Source: Pelecanus crispus (taxonomy: Eukaryota > Chordata > Aves > Pelecaniformes > Pelecanidae). From it: DNA of 64,000 nucleotides. Location of the stretch: contig NC_134648.1 of assembly GCF_030463565.1 (NCBI RefSeq), positions 10,147,806 to 10,211,805 of the forward strand, given 5' to 3'. The notes under the pieces are model-generated. The model was not told where the DNA came from and searched no databases. It was given only the letters and a program-made list of their open reading frames with translations. Position numbers and translations under genes: made by a program. Below are positions 50,184-60,524 of the stretch, piece after piece; the stretch's first letter is position 1, and each line of letters starts with the position of its first letter.

Positions 50184-50211
50184 TTTTTTTTTAAAAAAAA
50201 AAAATTTAAAA
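50184..50211. repeat. T9-A12 palindromic tract
   Basis: Nine T are followed immediately by twelve A, then TTTAAAA. The T/A junction is a perfect 18-base palindrome that could form a cruciform or an unwinding site. Confidence 0.8.
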
Positions 50212-51915
50212 GCAGTGACTTTCCTACTTTGAAAACATTATCAGTGGGGCAGTACTGAACCCTGTGCAGACAGAGGAAGCAGGATGATTCTGTGCGTAAC
50301 CTACCCTTCTTTCCCGGTCTTCACCTCTTTATCCTTCGTTACAGCGAGAGGCCACAGGCAGTAGAAAGAGCTTGAGAGGAGCAAAAGACATCGTGGAAAC
50401 CTCTGTCCTTGTATTGATCCTGTATACGTAGCACCTCTGAGACTGTATCTCTCCTTGGAGAGGATTAACTTCTCTCCTGGTTATCTTGCTGGGAAAGACC
50501 CCAAAGAGGATCTGCCGCCATGTCCTCTGGGGCAAGCACGGGGGTACCCAGGGTGCAGCCTCCCTGTCTGCCCTTCATGTCTTGGCCTGAAATAGTCACT
50601 GGAGAACACAGAGAGCTCACCCTGCTCTTGCCTTGGCACTTGCACGTGTGTTGCATCTAGTAACCGTAACTTCAAAGCTCTGAAATGGATGAAATAAGTT
50701 TAAATTAAGCAGTTTTAGGGTTCTCTGGACACGGTGTCAGCGACTTGGGTTGCTTACTGCTTAGCTACAGCCACATAATGTACCCTTTCACAGTTGATGC
50801 TTCTAGCACATACACATATCAGGTAGAGCTGGTGCTGTGATAATCAGCAATTCTGGGACTTAATTTTCTTCTCTGAAACAGTTTTGGTCTATAACGTGGA
50901 GTAATCCCTGCGCTTTCTGCTCGTAGGCTTGCTCATCTGTCAAATGAGCAGCACTCGGAGGAGTAATGCTCATGCGCTCAATTAACAGTAGCGGTGGCTA
51001 AAGGTGCTCGTGCTGCCGGCCTGTTTGTTACTGTCTCTCTGCTGGAGGCTCTCGCACCTGCAGCACCAGAGCAGTAGGCACCTGCACGCCGCTGTTTTGG
51101 TGCCTTGGACTTCTGCTGAAGCCCTGATGCGGGTGTCTCCCGTCCGGCGGCGGAGCTGGGTTTCAGGCAGGGTGGCAGAAGCTGCTGCCGCTGCAGTGGG
51201 TTGAGTTGCTGTCCCAGCACTGGCAGAGCGTAGTCCAGAGGGTATTATCCACTCACAGGTTACGGCCTCAAACGTTACGTGCAAGAAAGTTCCTTGAAGA
51301 TGTGCTTCGTTTCATGAGCAGAATGCTTTTTGGCTCAAGGGAACATTCACAATTACCCAAACAGCATGTCAAAATATATTGTATTATGTAATTTGGTGCA
51401 CAGTTCAACCTTTTGAAAGGTTGTTCTTTAAAAAAGTTCTGGAGACAATAATTTTTTTTTTCTTTGTAGAATAATCTTATATGGCTTTTAGCAGGGATTC
51501 TCTTCAGTCTCCTCTTGTATTTGATTTTTGCAGGAGAGTTTAAACTCTGAAAGCTTTATTAAAGGAATAGCTTGTAGTTAAGAAAATGTGCTTTTATTGC
51601 ATGTGATGAGTAAGCTGATACTATCACTGACTGGTAACTACTAGTGGAAAAACTAAGCTGAGTCCACATTTCCTGTACTTTCCTGCCTAACTCCGAAACA
51701 GTCTAAGCAGATCAGAGGTTGGGCCTAAAACTCTTCTCAAGATGATTCAAAATTTGCTACCACCCTCACAGTCTGTCTGAGCTCTGGAAATTTAAAAAAA
51801 AAAAAGGAAAAAAAAAGTCCTCTAAAAATGTGATTTGCTTAAAAATCACGGGATTTTAAAATGTTTTAATTTTCTTGTATCCCACAACCACAAGAATTCA
51901 GAATTCTCATGTAAA

Positions 51916-52488
51916 GAATGTGTCGTGGTTTAGCCCCAGCCAGCAACTAAGCACCACGCAGCCGCTCACTCACTCCCCCTACCCCGATGGGATGGGGGGG
52001 AGAATCGGAGGAGTGAGAGTGAGAAACACTCCTGGGTTGATATAAGAACAGTTTAATAATTGAAATAAAGTAAAAGAGTAATGATAATAGTAACAATAAA
52101 ATAATAATAATAACAATATACGAAGCAAGTGATGCACAATGCAATTGCTCACCACCCGCCGACCGATGCCCAGCCAGTTCCCGAGCAGCAATCGCGGCTC
52201 CCCGGCCAACCCCCCCCAGTTTCTATACTGAGCATGACGCCATATGGTATGGAATAGCCCTTTGGGCAGTTTGGATCAATTGTTCTGGCTGTGCCCCCTC
52301 CCAGGTTCTTGTGCACCTGGCAGAGCATGGGAAGCTGAAAAGTCCTTGACTAGCATAAGCAGTACTCAGCAACAACTGAAACATCAGTGTGTTATCAACA
52401 TTCTTCTCCTACTAAATCCAAAACACAGCACTATGCGTGCTACTAGGAAGAAAACTAACTCTATTCCAGCTGAAACCAGGACAGAATG
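51916..52488. repeat. 5-bp target-site duplication GAATG of the solo LTR
   Basis: GAATG at 51916-51920 and GAATG at 52484-52488 sit directly against the TGTC and GACA ends of the LTR. The match is perfect and the 5-bp length fits ERVL- or ERV1-type integration. Confidence 0.85.
51921..52483 (-). mobile_element. Avian ERV (ERVL-type) solo LTR, about 0.56 kb
   Basis: Read on the minus strand the element begins TGTCCTGGTTTCAGCTGG and ends GGGGCTAAACCACGACA, giving TGTC..GACA inverted termini. It contains a TATA-like TATAGAAAC segment near 52230 and an ATTAAA polyadenylation signal near 52057. The pentamer GAATG flanks it exactly at 51916-51920 and 52484-52488, a perfect 5-bp target-site duplication. 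There is no internal retroviral sequence, so it arose by LTR-LTR recombination. This LTR is a familiar interspersed repeat in birds. A short (TAA)n-like tract lies inside it at about 52100-52120. Confidence 0.88.
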
Positions 52489-52560
52489 AAAGCTGAAATA
52501 GTAAGAGAATAATAGGATTTTTTTGGTTTGGTTGTTCTTTTGGGTGTTGGGGATGTGTCT

Positions 52561-52561
<1 letters not shown>

Positions 52562-52597
<36 letters not shown>

Positions 52598-52604
52598 AAA
52601 AAAA
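52562..52604. repeat. C34-A9 homopolymer tract
   Basis: Thirty-four C in a row are followed by nine A, starting 78 bases after the solo LTR ends. The minus strand is a G34 run, strongly prone to quadruplex formation and to sequencing error, so the exact length is uncertain. Confidence 0.85.
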
Positions 52605-55600
52605 GCTCCTCAAATATTGTATGACTCAAAGTAAAATAATGAAAACTGACTGCTTAGTATTGCATATTCCCAAATGACCTTGAATTTCTTTGCTACATTG
52701 TTCATTAAATCACTTACGCTCATGCTGGTGGTGTCTATATAAGCTTCCCTGAATAAACAAAATTCCTTTACAAAAGTTTGTATAAATGTATGTTTAAAAA
52801 TAAATAGATAAGCAGTGTGCTAAAGCAGGCTGTCAGGTTCACAAAAACATTGATCCGAAAAGTGTTGCTGAATATGCAATAAAAATTAAATTAAAAAATA
52901 AATATATATGTATGTAATTTGTTCACTTAAATTCTGTGAATAATCTGATAAGCTCAAGCAGGAATGGTAACAGGTACAGCCAGCGGGAGCAAGGGCAATA
53001 GCCCCTATAGCACATTCTGTTTTCTATATGATTATGTGCAATCATCCTGCAGCACTGCACGGCGATGAAATCCTCCTTTGCCACGCTCTTTCCCTGCATT
53101 TCTAATGATCCAGTTGAACATCTGCTCTGTGAATACAACGTGCGGATGATGCAGCTGGAATTGCCGGCGGCAGAATTGTTTTCTTGACGACAGGAGCGCG
53201 TTATTTTACCCTGGCTAATCTATTGTCTTTATACTGCTCTTCACCTCCATCCCCCGCTTGCTGGACGCAGTTAAAGCATCCCGGCAGAGCGCCTGTGTGC
53301 CCAAGGAGACACATTTCACCCCCAGGCAAGGCTGGCACTTGGTACAAGTCACACCAGTCTGTCGGTTCCTGAAGCGATATTGGTGACAGCCGGGAAGCGT
53401 TTGCAGGCTCCGCTCTGCGCTCCCGAATCCCAGCCAGCTTATATTTGGTCTGTGTAAGCAATGAAGGCAGGACATGTTGAAAGTGGGAGAGAAGTACAAT
53501 TTCACTGCAGCCCTCTATTTTCATTTCACAGCTAAAAGGTTGTGTTTGATGCAAAGCTTTGCTGCTGGTGCATTTCCTTTGGTACCCCAAGGGAAATCTC
53601 TGTGTGGAGGAGGGGAAGGTGCACAAAGGTTCCTAACAGAGAAGATTGCTGCTTTGACTTTTCACATGAGCAAAAATACGGCCATGCAATTGAGATGACC
53701 TAATACTGCGTCCAAATGTTTTTCTGTTATTCGTTATGAAGTTCAAACCTTTTTTGCTGAGAAGAAAACTTTGTGCAATACGGTACCTCCTTCTAGAGTC
53801 TTTCTCACTGAAAAACTGTTTCGTTTAAAACAGAATTCTGGTGGTATGGGGACAAAATATTTTTCATGGTTGTCAAAAATAAATTAATAATAGTTTTCAG
53901 ATATCATTTTCTAAGATCACTGGGAAGAGGGCTTTTTTTTGACAGGAGACAGTGCTTGTTTTTAATGACTGTAGACTATTACAGGTAACTAGAGGCTAGG
54001 ATGTGAACAACCTCAGATGCTGGTAAGAAGATCTATGCTTTAATCCTCCAGGTCAGAATTTTGGGTTTGGAAGGTCATATCTAAATTTGGGAAAAGCTAC
54101 AACAGAGACAAATGTGAGAACCAGTGTATTGAATTAACGTAAACTTTTCCCAGAATCTGTTCAAAGGAATTGATATTAAGGAGGTCACAGAATAGGATTT
54201 ATTTTGCTGGTTTATTTACCTTTGCGCTCCTGAGAAAGTTAGTGCAATCCCAAGAAGCACTCCGCCATCCACTCCTGCCGTAGTAGCTGTGGGTTGGCAG
54301 CTGGCAAAAATGCATGTATGGGCGTGCTCTCCCTTCCAGTGCATCGACTGAGCCTGGCGGTCCCTCTGGGCAGGTTCCTCCGAGGGCTAACCCAAACCAC
54401 ACCGACCGCAGAGACAGGCTCGGCTCAGGGTGTGTGCACTGGGGGCTCCGTACGTGTATTTATAGGTAGGCTTTTTGACGTGGCTAGAAATCACTTACAG
54501 GTTAAATGTTATGCAGAAACTGTGAAATTTATCTGCAAATGTCTTCGTGGAATGGTGCCAAAGGTGAGATATATGGGATGCATAGGTTGGGATGTAAGAA
54601 TTTCGTCAATGTAGGGCTGGAATAACAGATATGTGAAGGCATATTAAGTTTTACCATTCTGCACAGTGAGTAACAGAAAATTTTAATATACAAACATAGC
54701 TGTTTTTATAACACCTTTGAGAATTTGTGTCTTCTATTGATAGAGTATTTTATATCCTTTGACCTGTGAAATTGGTATTCCTTATGCCGTTTTTTCCAGT
54801 TGTAAAACTCTTAAGGAATAAAAAAAAAAAAAAATACATTTTAGAAAACGCTGAAGTGGCTTGGATAACACGCACGTTGATGTTAACATCATACTGTGTA
54901 GGCTTAATATCCTTCAACAGCAGAAGCAAATTGCATAACCCTTTGGGTAGGGTGGTGCCTTTTTCCACTGGTGGAGCAGAGTGGGTAGGGTGGTGCCTTT
55001 TTCCACTGGTGGAGCAGAGATTCTTTTTCTGTTTATATTCCTATCTTATCCTATATTGGTCACACTTGACCTTTATTCACTCAGTCTCTCATGGTGAAAC
55101 AATAATAAGCAGGAAACTTCATACTTGTGAGAAGGAAAAAAATAAATGCATTTTTCATATAATAGTGGCATTGTTTTTAAGAGGTGATGCAGCCCTAGGA
55201 TAGTGCTTTCTATTACTCGTTAGACTGGGGTAAAGTAGAAAGTGGTCTCTCAATAGTACTTGTCTTGTAAGTAGACTGTTAATTTATGTATGTTTGTAAG
55301 TAACTGCGTTTCTGACAAGCTGTGGGGTTTTTTTTTGGGGTGGTGGTGGTGCATTTTTTTTAAAGTTATCTTTGGAATTGCTTTGCCTTAGAGCTGACTG
55401 ATTTAGACTTGGATAAAATCCAGATTGCTTATGTAATTTAACATTTGGACTTCTGACGAGCTTTAGATGGCTATAGTTGCTCTTATATAGATACTATTGT
55501 ATTATTAAACTTTAGCCTTTACAATAGTTAATAGAAGTTGTGAATTAGTTTTAGTCATTTTTTTGTCTCAGAAATTAATAATTAAAGCAAATTAATTTGA

Positions 55601-56282
55601 AAATTGAAATACTGTCTTCAATATGCTGAAGGCTATAAAAAGATATATACCTGACTTATAATGGGAAGATGTCTTGGTCAGTCATACAATCGAATTTTCA
55701 TATGTCCTTTTTCTCAGCTCCACTCTTAAATGTTACTAACCTAGATGATCTGAATAATTAAATGGAAGTCATGGCAACAGAAGTCTTCTGTGGTTGAAGA
55801 TACCTTTGAGTTGATCTTTCGTAATGGCTCAAAAGTGGCAAACCAGTATTTCTTGTCTGCCACAATAGCGTGAGGGAAGCTCTGGATAGTCATTGTGTTT
55901 CCTTTGGTAGAGTTGTAGGCTTGTTACTCAGTTGAGGTTCTCAACCTTTTTTTTTTTTGCCTTTTTGTGGAGGAAAATGTTTGAATCCTGACTAGGTTTT
56001 TTAATTCAGTTGAAGCTGAATTCATTTTGTGACCATGTTAACAAATACTCATCTGTCCTGAGTGCAGCTCTGCTGTTGGGGTCCTACAGACTTCTCTGTG
56101 GCTGCTCCTCTTGCTCATTGCCTGCCGATGGGCAGGCAGGGCAGACAAGAGAGTACATGCTGTGGCATCCACAGAACACTCACGTTGCTCATTATAGGTC
56201 TTTGCCTTATGGCATAAAGCAAACAGGACCATGGTTTCAAATATCAGCAGCACAGATAAGCAATTTGATCTCTTCATATACT
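52605..56282. other. Non-coding, nothing beyond the 38-bp duplication
   Basis: Includes A/T low-complexity at 52880-52920 and an A14 run at 54821-54834. The 141-codon minus frame at 53201-53626 and the 145-codon plus frame at 54766-55203 lack protein features; the latter runs across the tandem duplication. Confidence 0.5.
54944..55019 (+). repeat. Perfect 38-bp tandem duplication
   Basis: Positions 54944-54981 are repeated exactly at 54982-55019 (key words GGGTAGGGTGGTGCC and CCACTGGTGGAGCAG). The lack of any mismatch points to a recent event or a polymorphic two-copy minisatellite. Confidence 0.92.
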
Positions 56283-56802
56283 GCACTGATGTGTACTGTG
56301 TGCAGTTTTGGGGACCTCAATATAAGAAGGACGTCAAGCTCTTAGAGTCTGTCCAGAGGAAGGTGACCAAGATGGTGAAAGGCGTCGAGGGCAAGACTTG
56401 CAAGGAGTGGCTAAGGTCACTTGGCTTGGTCAGCTTGGAGAAGGGAAGGCTGAGGGGTGACCTCATTGCAGTCTACAACTTCCTCAAGGGGCGCAGCAGA
56501 GCAGGAGGTGCTGATCTCCTCTCTGGTGACCAGCAATAGGACATGAGGAAACAGAAAGAAGCTGTGTCAGGGGAAGCTCAGACTGGACATTAGGAAAAGA
56601 TTCTTCACTGAGAGGGTGGTCGGCCACTGGAACAGGCTGCCTGGGGAAGCGGTCGTGGTATCAAGCCTGTCAGAATTCAGGGAGTGTCTGGATGATGCTC
56701 TTAGTCTATGGTTTAGTTTTAGTTAGTCCTGCGAGGAGCAGGGAGTTGGACTCAGTGATCCTTATGACTCCTTTCCAACTTGAGATATTCTATGATTCTG
56801 TG
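56283..56802 (+). mobile_element. CR1 LINE 3' end with intact ATTCTRTG tail
   Basis: The plus strand translates as [20 protein letters not shown], then [20 protein letters not shown], the conserved end of CR1 ORF2. After the stop near 56537 the frame is lost, but nucleotide similarity continues (GGACATTAGGAAAAGATTCTTCACTGAGAG region and the CTGGAACAGGCTGCC region). It ends with GTTGGACTCAGTGATCC, TTCCAACTTGAG and ATTCTATGATTCTGTG, the signature CR1 3' terminus with 8-base repeats. The 5' end is truncated. Confidence 0.85.
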
Positions 56803-59800
56803 ACACATAGGTCTTACGGGCATGGCAAATAGACAAGCATTTTAATTGGCCACTACTTTTTCCAGGGGAGATTTGCTTACCAGCTAATTGTCTCACTAGA
56901 AATAACCAAACCTGTGTGAAGAATAACATGCAACTGTGTTGTCTCAGGAGCAAGGGCAGAAGTTGGACTTCTGAGACTGAGACTTCTTGCTGCAGAGATG
57001 CATACCTTCATCATCCTTATTTAGTGTCAAATATTAATTAGATGTATGCATCATCTTCAGCCTTTGGGTGGGCACAGGTTGCGTATGCTAATGTGCTCCC
57101 CATTGCTATCCCTCTTACTTTAGTAGAGGGGGGTGGGAGGAGATGTTGGTCTTCCTCTTGGTCACCTCTGTGCTCTTCTTTGGCCCCTGTTACTCCTTTC
57201 GGTGTGCACAGAAGGGCTCAGAAATGATAGAGCAGTGATTTTTCCCTAAACTGGATCAATTTTTAACTTCCTGCTGTGGCATATTGGAGGTGTTTCTCAT
57301 TATTGTAAATGGAAAGATACCTAATCAATGATGGTTGTTGTAATAAGGCTACTGCTAAATGGGTTTTAGGATTGTTGGAAGTGGCGGTTAGTCAATAGCC
57401 TGAAGTATGAAAGAATAATGGGTAATCCAGAAATGTGAGAAACAGCTACTGCTATGTACAAGCAATGGCTCGGTGCACAATGCACGTGGGATGGAGTTCT
57501 CATTGTGACTTTCATGTTGGTTTGAATTAGTTGTCTTCTCCTTCATCAAGTGTTTTCAGCTGTTGATAGATGTAGAAGTGAAATATTTTCCCATGTCTAC
57601 CCTTTTTCCGTGATACAGTATTTGATAAGGATTTGTAGTTGTTGATATCATCCTACCAATTATCAAGTAAAGAGTATGTACTTCAGTTTAAGCTGCATGT
57701 ATCGGGAAGATAATTTTGCCTCTTGCATGCTGTGTTCAGTCACTACCAGGATGTTGAATTTATGGCAGAAGTTTAAAATAGATACTGCTAGTCAGTATCT
57801 TTCTGTAAAGGTAGAATCAAATAAAATTTGCTGCAGTGGAATGCCAGCATTGTATATTGGTTGCAGAATATTGTATAATTTTTTTTAAACCTTCAGTGAC
57901 TCAAGAGCTTCACTTCATTAATGGACATAAACAGGAAAGTTGCCAGTTAGTATGGAATGGAAGAAAAAAGAACTGAAGGACTAGCATTAAGCAGTGGTTA
58001 GGGAACAATTTTATTCAGTGTTTTATCTTCTTTGTGTTATTTGAGCTTTCCTTTTACTTGTCAAAATGTGGTACCATCAATTCAACACTTTTTTTCAGGT
58101 TTATATTGTCTCTCTGCTTGTAATCATTCTCATTAAACCAAAGTGTGAAGAAATATATGAGGACTGGTACAGACTGTGTGCAGATTGATGTTGACAGATT
58201 TTGCTATGTTAGAAAGCAAGAAAACATTGACTTGTTTAACTCCTCTTTAGGACTCACGTTTGCTAAGTGCTAGATGAAATCCCATGAGAAGGCTTTGCAT
58301 TCACTTTTCAGTACAGCCTTTCAGTTCAGAGGTGAAACAAGACAGTCTCAGGTGCAACAGACTGGGTAATGGTGACTTCATCAGCTGAGATGGCCTCACA
58401 GAAATTAAACTGTGGGTTGCCTAAGGCCTGATTTTGCAAAGCATGTAATCTAGTTCTTAATTTCAAGCATATGTTTGAATCCATTCTAGTTGAGCAAAAT
58501 ACATGTCATCTTCTTTCCTACTTTCTGTTAAAAAGCTGCCTGACTATAACAGGGAAGGAAAAGCCACCAAAACACAGTATAAATCACAACGTGCCTCCCA
58601 ACACACGGTGGAGCATGTAGAATATCAGAAATCGGGCTAAACCAGTCATTTATCTCTCTGGTCCCCCAATGACACCTCAGCAGCCACAGCACAAACACAA
58701 AAGCGTTACTTCTGCGCTGCAAACCTCTCCTGGTGGGTCAGGTTCGCTGGTGGAGTCTGCAGCCTCCTCTCCAGCCTGCTGACCACTCCGGTGCAGCTTC
58801 ATGAAGGCTGACTTGGTTTCCCCTTAGCCTGCTTATCTTCCACTGCTGCAGGAAGCCCTGAGTCTGCCTACCTTTGCTTTTCTCCAAAATGCTAGCGTGC
58901 AAGTTAGCCCATGTTAAAAGAAAGGTCTGAGGACTTTTTGAGTTGCTAGAAGGGCAGAGCTCTGTTCTGTTACCCATCCTGGAGCTGCTCTCCTAAAACA
59001 ACTTGTTTCTGGATTCTGTATTCATTCTTGCATTTCAGTGGAGGAAAGATTCTTCACCATGGCTTAATAAAGCTCTTAAATACAGGGATAAAAGGGAAGA
59101 TCTGTGGTTTACTTGTTTGGTTTTTGGTTTTTTTTGGGTTTTTTGTGGGTTGTTTTTGTTTACAGAGTGAAAATGCCATACTGAACATAATTCCAGCACG
59201 TTCCTGTTGAATGCACACAGGAGCCTGAAGGAGCTAGTCTAATCATCTACTTTGGCCTGCGCATATGGATGATGGGCGGTGTAGCACAAGGGCATTACAA
59301 GAAAGAAACTTAGCTTTAAATAGGTGCAGCATGACCCATTTTCCTCTCCTGTGCTGTGTGGTGTTCTGCTGCTGGCTCCTGTTTGTGCGGGCTGATCCTC
59401 TTCAGTGCTGTTTGCTCTGTTGACCCTTGGGTTCATCGGTGGCTGGAACTAATGTCCAGCCTGTTTTATAACCATGTATCTCAAAGTCTGTGCCTCCTTA
59501 TTCTTCCATGCCATTACAGGTATGGAGGAGTTTGGCATCCTTTGTGTCTGATCCAGATGCGCTGGAGTTGGAGGGCAGAGAGCGGCTCCATATTGTGCCT
59601 CTGTTTAGTTATGGAAGGGCCACAGCTTGGCATGGTAGCAAGTGCCAGTACTGAGTTTTGATCTATTATCTTGGTGGGGGAGGGGAAAAAAAACCCCAAA
59701 CCTTAAATTTTACTCTTGAGTGAATCTTAATCTTTAAATTACTATGAATGTGAGATTTCCCATGCTATGATTTTAGAATAACTGTAATCATTTTAAGAAA

Positions 59801-60484
59801 ACAAAGCCTAGGAACATTATGGTATTGAATGTAGAATAAACTGGTGTTTGAAATGCTGCATTGTACATCTGCACATATCAAAAAAGGAGTTTAATTTCCT
59901 AATTTGTTTTGGATCTTACCCCCCTTTCCTCATGTTCATCCCTGTTTTATTTTCTTCCTTTTGTGTCTATAATTGCATGCATTATTAGAACTGGCAAGAT
60001 ATGCACCTCCAGATGCGTCCTACAGGAACCCAGCCAATGCTGACTCTATTCCCATGTCAGACTGCATGCCAAGTCAGTGAAGCTTGGTTGTCAAATTCTA
60101 TTCCCTTTCTACACTGCTTCTAAACCCGTCTTCTCACATAATATTTTGACACAGGGTGACTGATGATAACCTCAAGAACTGTCCCAAGCTTAAGAAGGTG
60201 TCTCTTGTTGAACCATCCTAGATAAAAGTAGTATTTTGAAATAGTATGGTCTAGGAAGCTTTCCTTATTCTTCTGTCAGATGAAACAACTTGAGGCATTT
60301 ATAATCTGTCACATTGTACCTTTCACCGTTTTTTGTGGTGTTTTTTTTTTTTAACTTCCTCTGAATATTTATGCCCTTTGAATAATAATTAAAAAAATTC
60401 ACTAATTTTACTAAACATAATGCATTTTGTGTTGTGATTTGTTGCAATGAGACAAATCCTCTTCCTTTTGGGGAAGAACGTGCT
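56803..60484. other. Distal part of the presumed intron upstream of the giant exon
   Basis: Unique-looking sequence with G/A/C runs near 59675-59697 and the T/G tract. No exon with a matching phase-1 donor is evident. Confidence 0.5.
59110..59162. repeat. T/G low-complexity tract
   Basis: A run of TTTGG, TTTTTTGGG and TTTTTGTTT words over about 50 bases, simple sequence only. Confidence 0.7.
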
Positions 60485-60524
60485 CGTTTTACTTTTTTTC
60501 TATTTTATTTTGTTTTATTTACAG
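60485..60524 (+). promoter_or_regulatory. Splice acceptor of the giant exon
   Basis: A strongly T-rich polypyrimidine tract (about 60487-60520) ends in ACAG, and the long open frame starts directly after it. A plausible branch-point adenine is at 60491 in TTTAC, about 33 bases before the junction, because other AGs further upstream would break the usual AG exclusion zone. The exon begins GTATC, so the junction reads AG|GT; the open frame and the tract both favour acceptor use. The intron is phase 1, common for exons joined to a signal-peptide exon. Confidence 0.8.

Larger units (their letters stand above)
43291..51915. other. Non-coding, with a GC-richer patch at about 50980-51230
   Basis: No exon or repeat family is identified. 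The patch at 50980-51230 has more CpGs than its surroundings (GCCGGCC, CACGCCGC, CCCGTCCGGCGGCGG) and could be an alternative promoter or exon, but no TATA box, initiator or donor-linked frame stands out. Confidence 0.45.

Noticed and set aside
51921..52483. Possible complete provirus anchored by this LTR and the one at 39942
   Set aside because: They are in opposite orientation with different U3 sequences, this one has its own target duplication, and no gag, pol or env lies between them.
53201..53626. 141-codon minus-strand frame
   Set aside because: A second minus frame overlaps it in another register, and there is no domain or transcript signal.
54766..55203. 145-codon plus-strand frame
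   Set aside because: Contains a poly-Lys run from an A14 tract and crosses the 38-bp tandem duplication in two different frames; chance.
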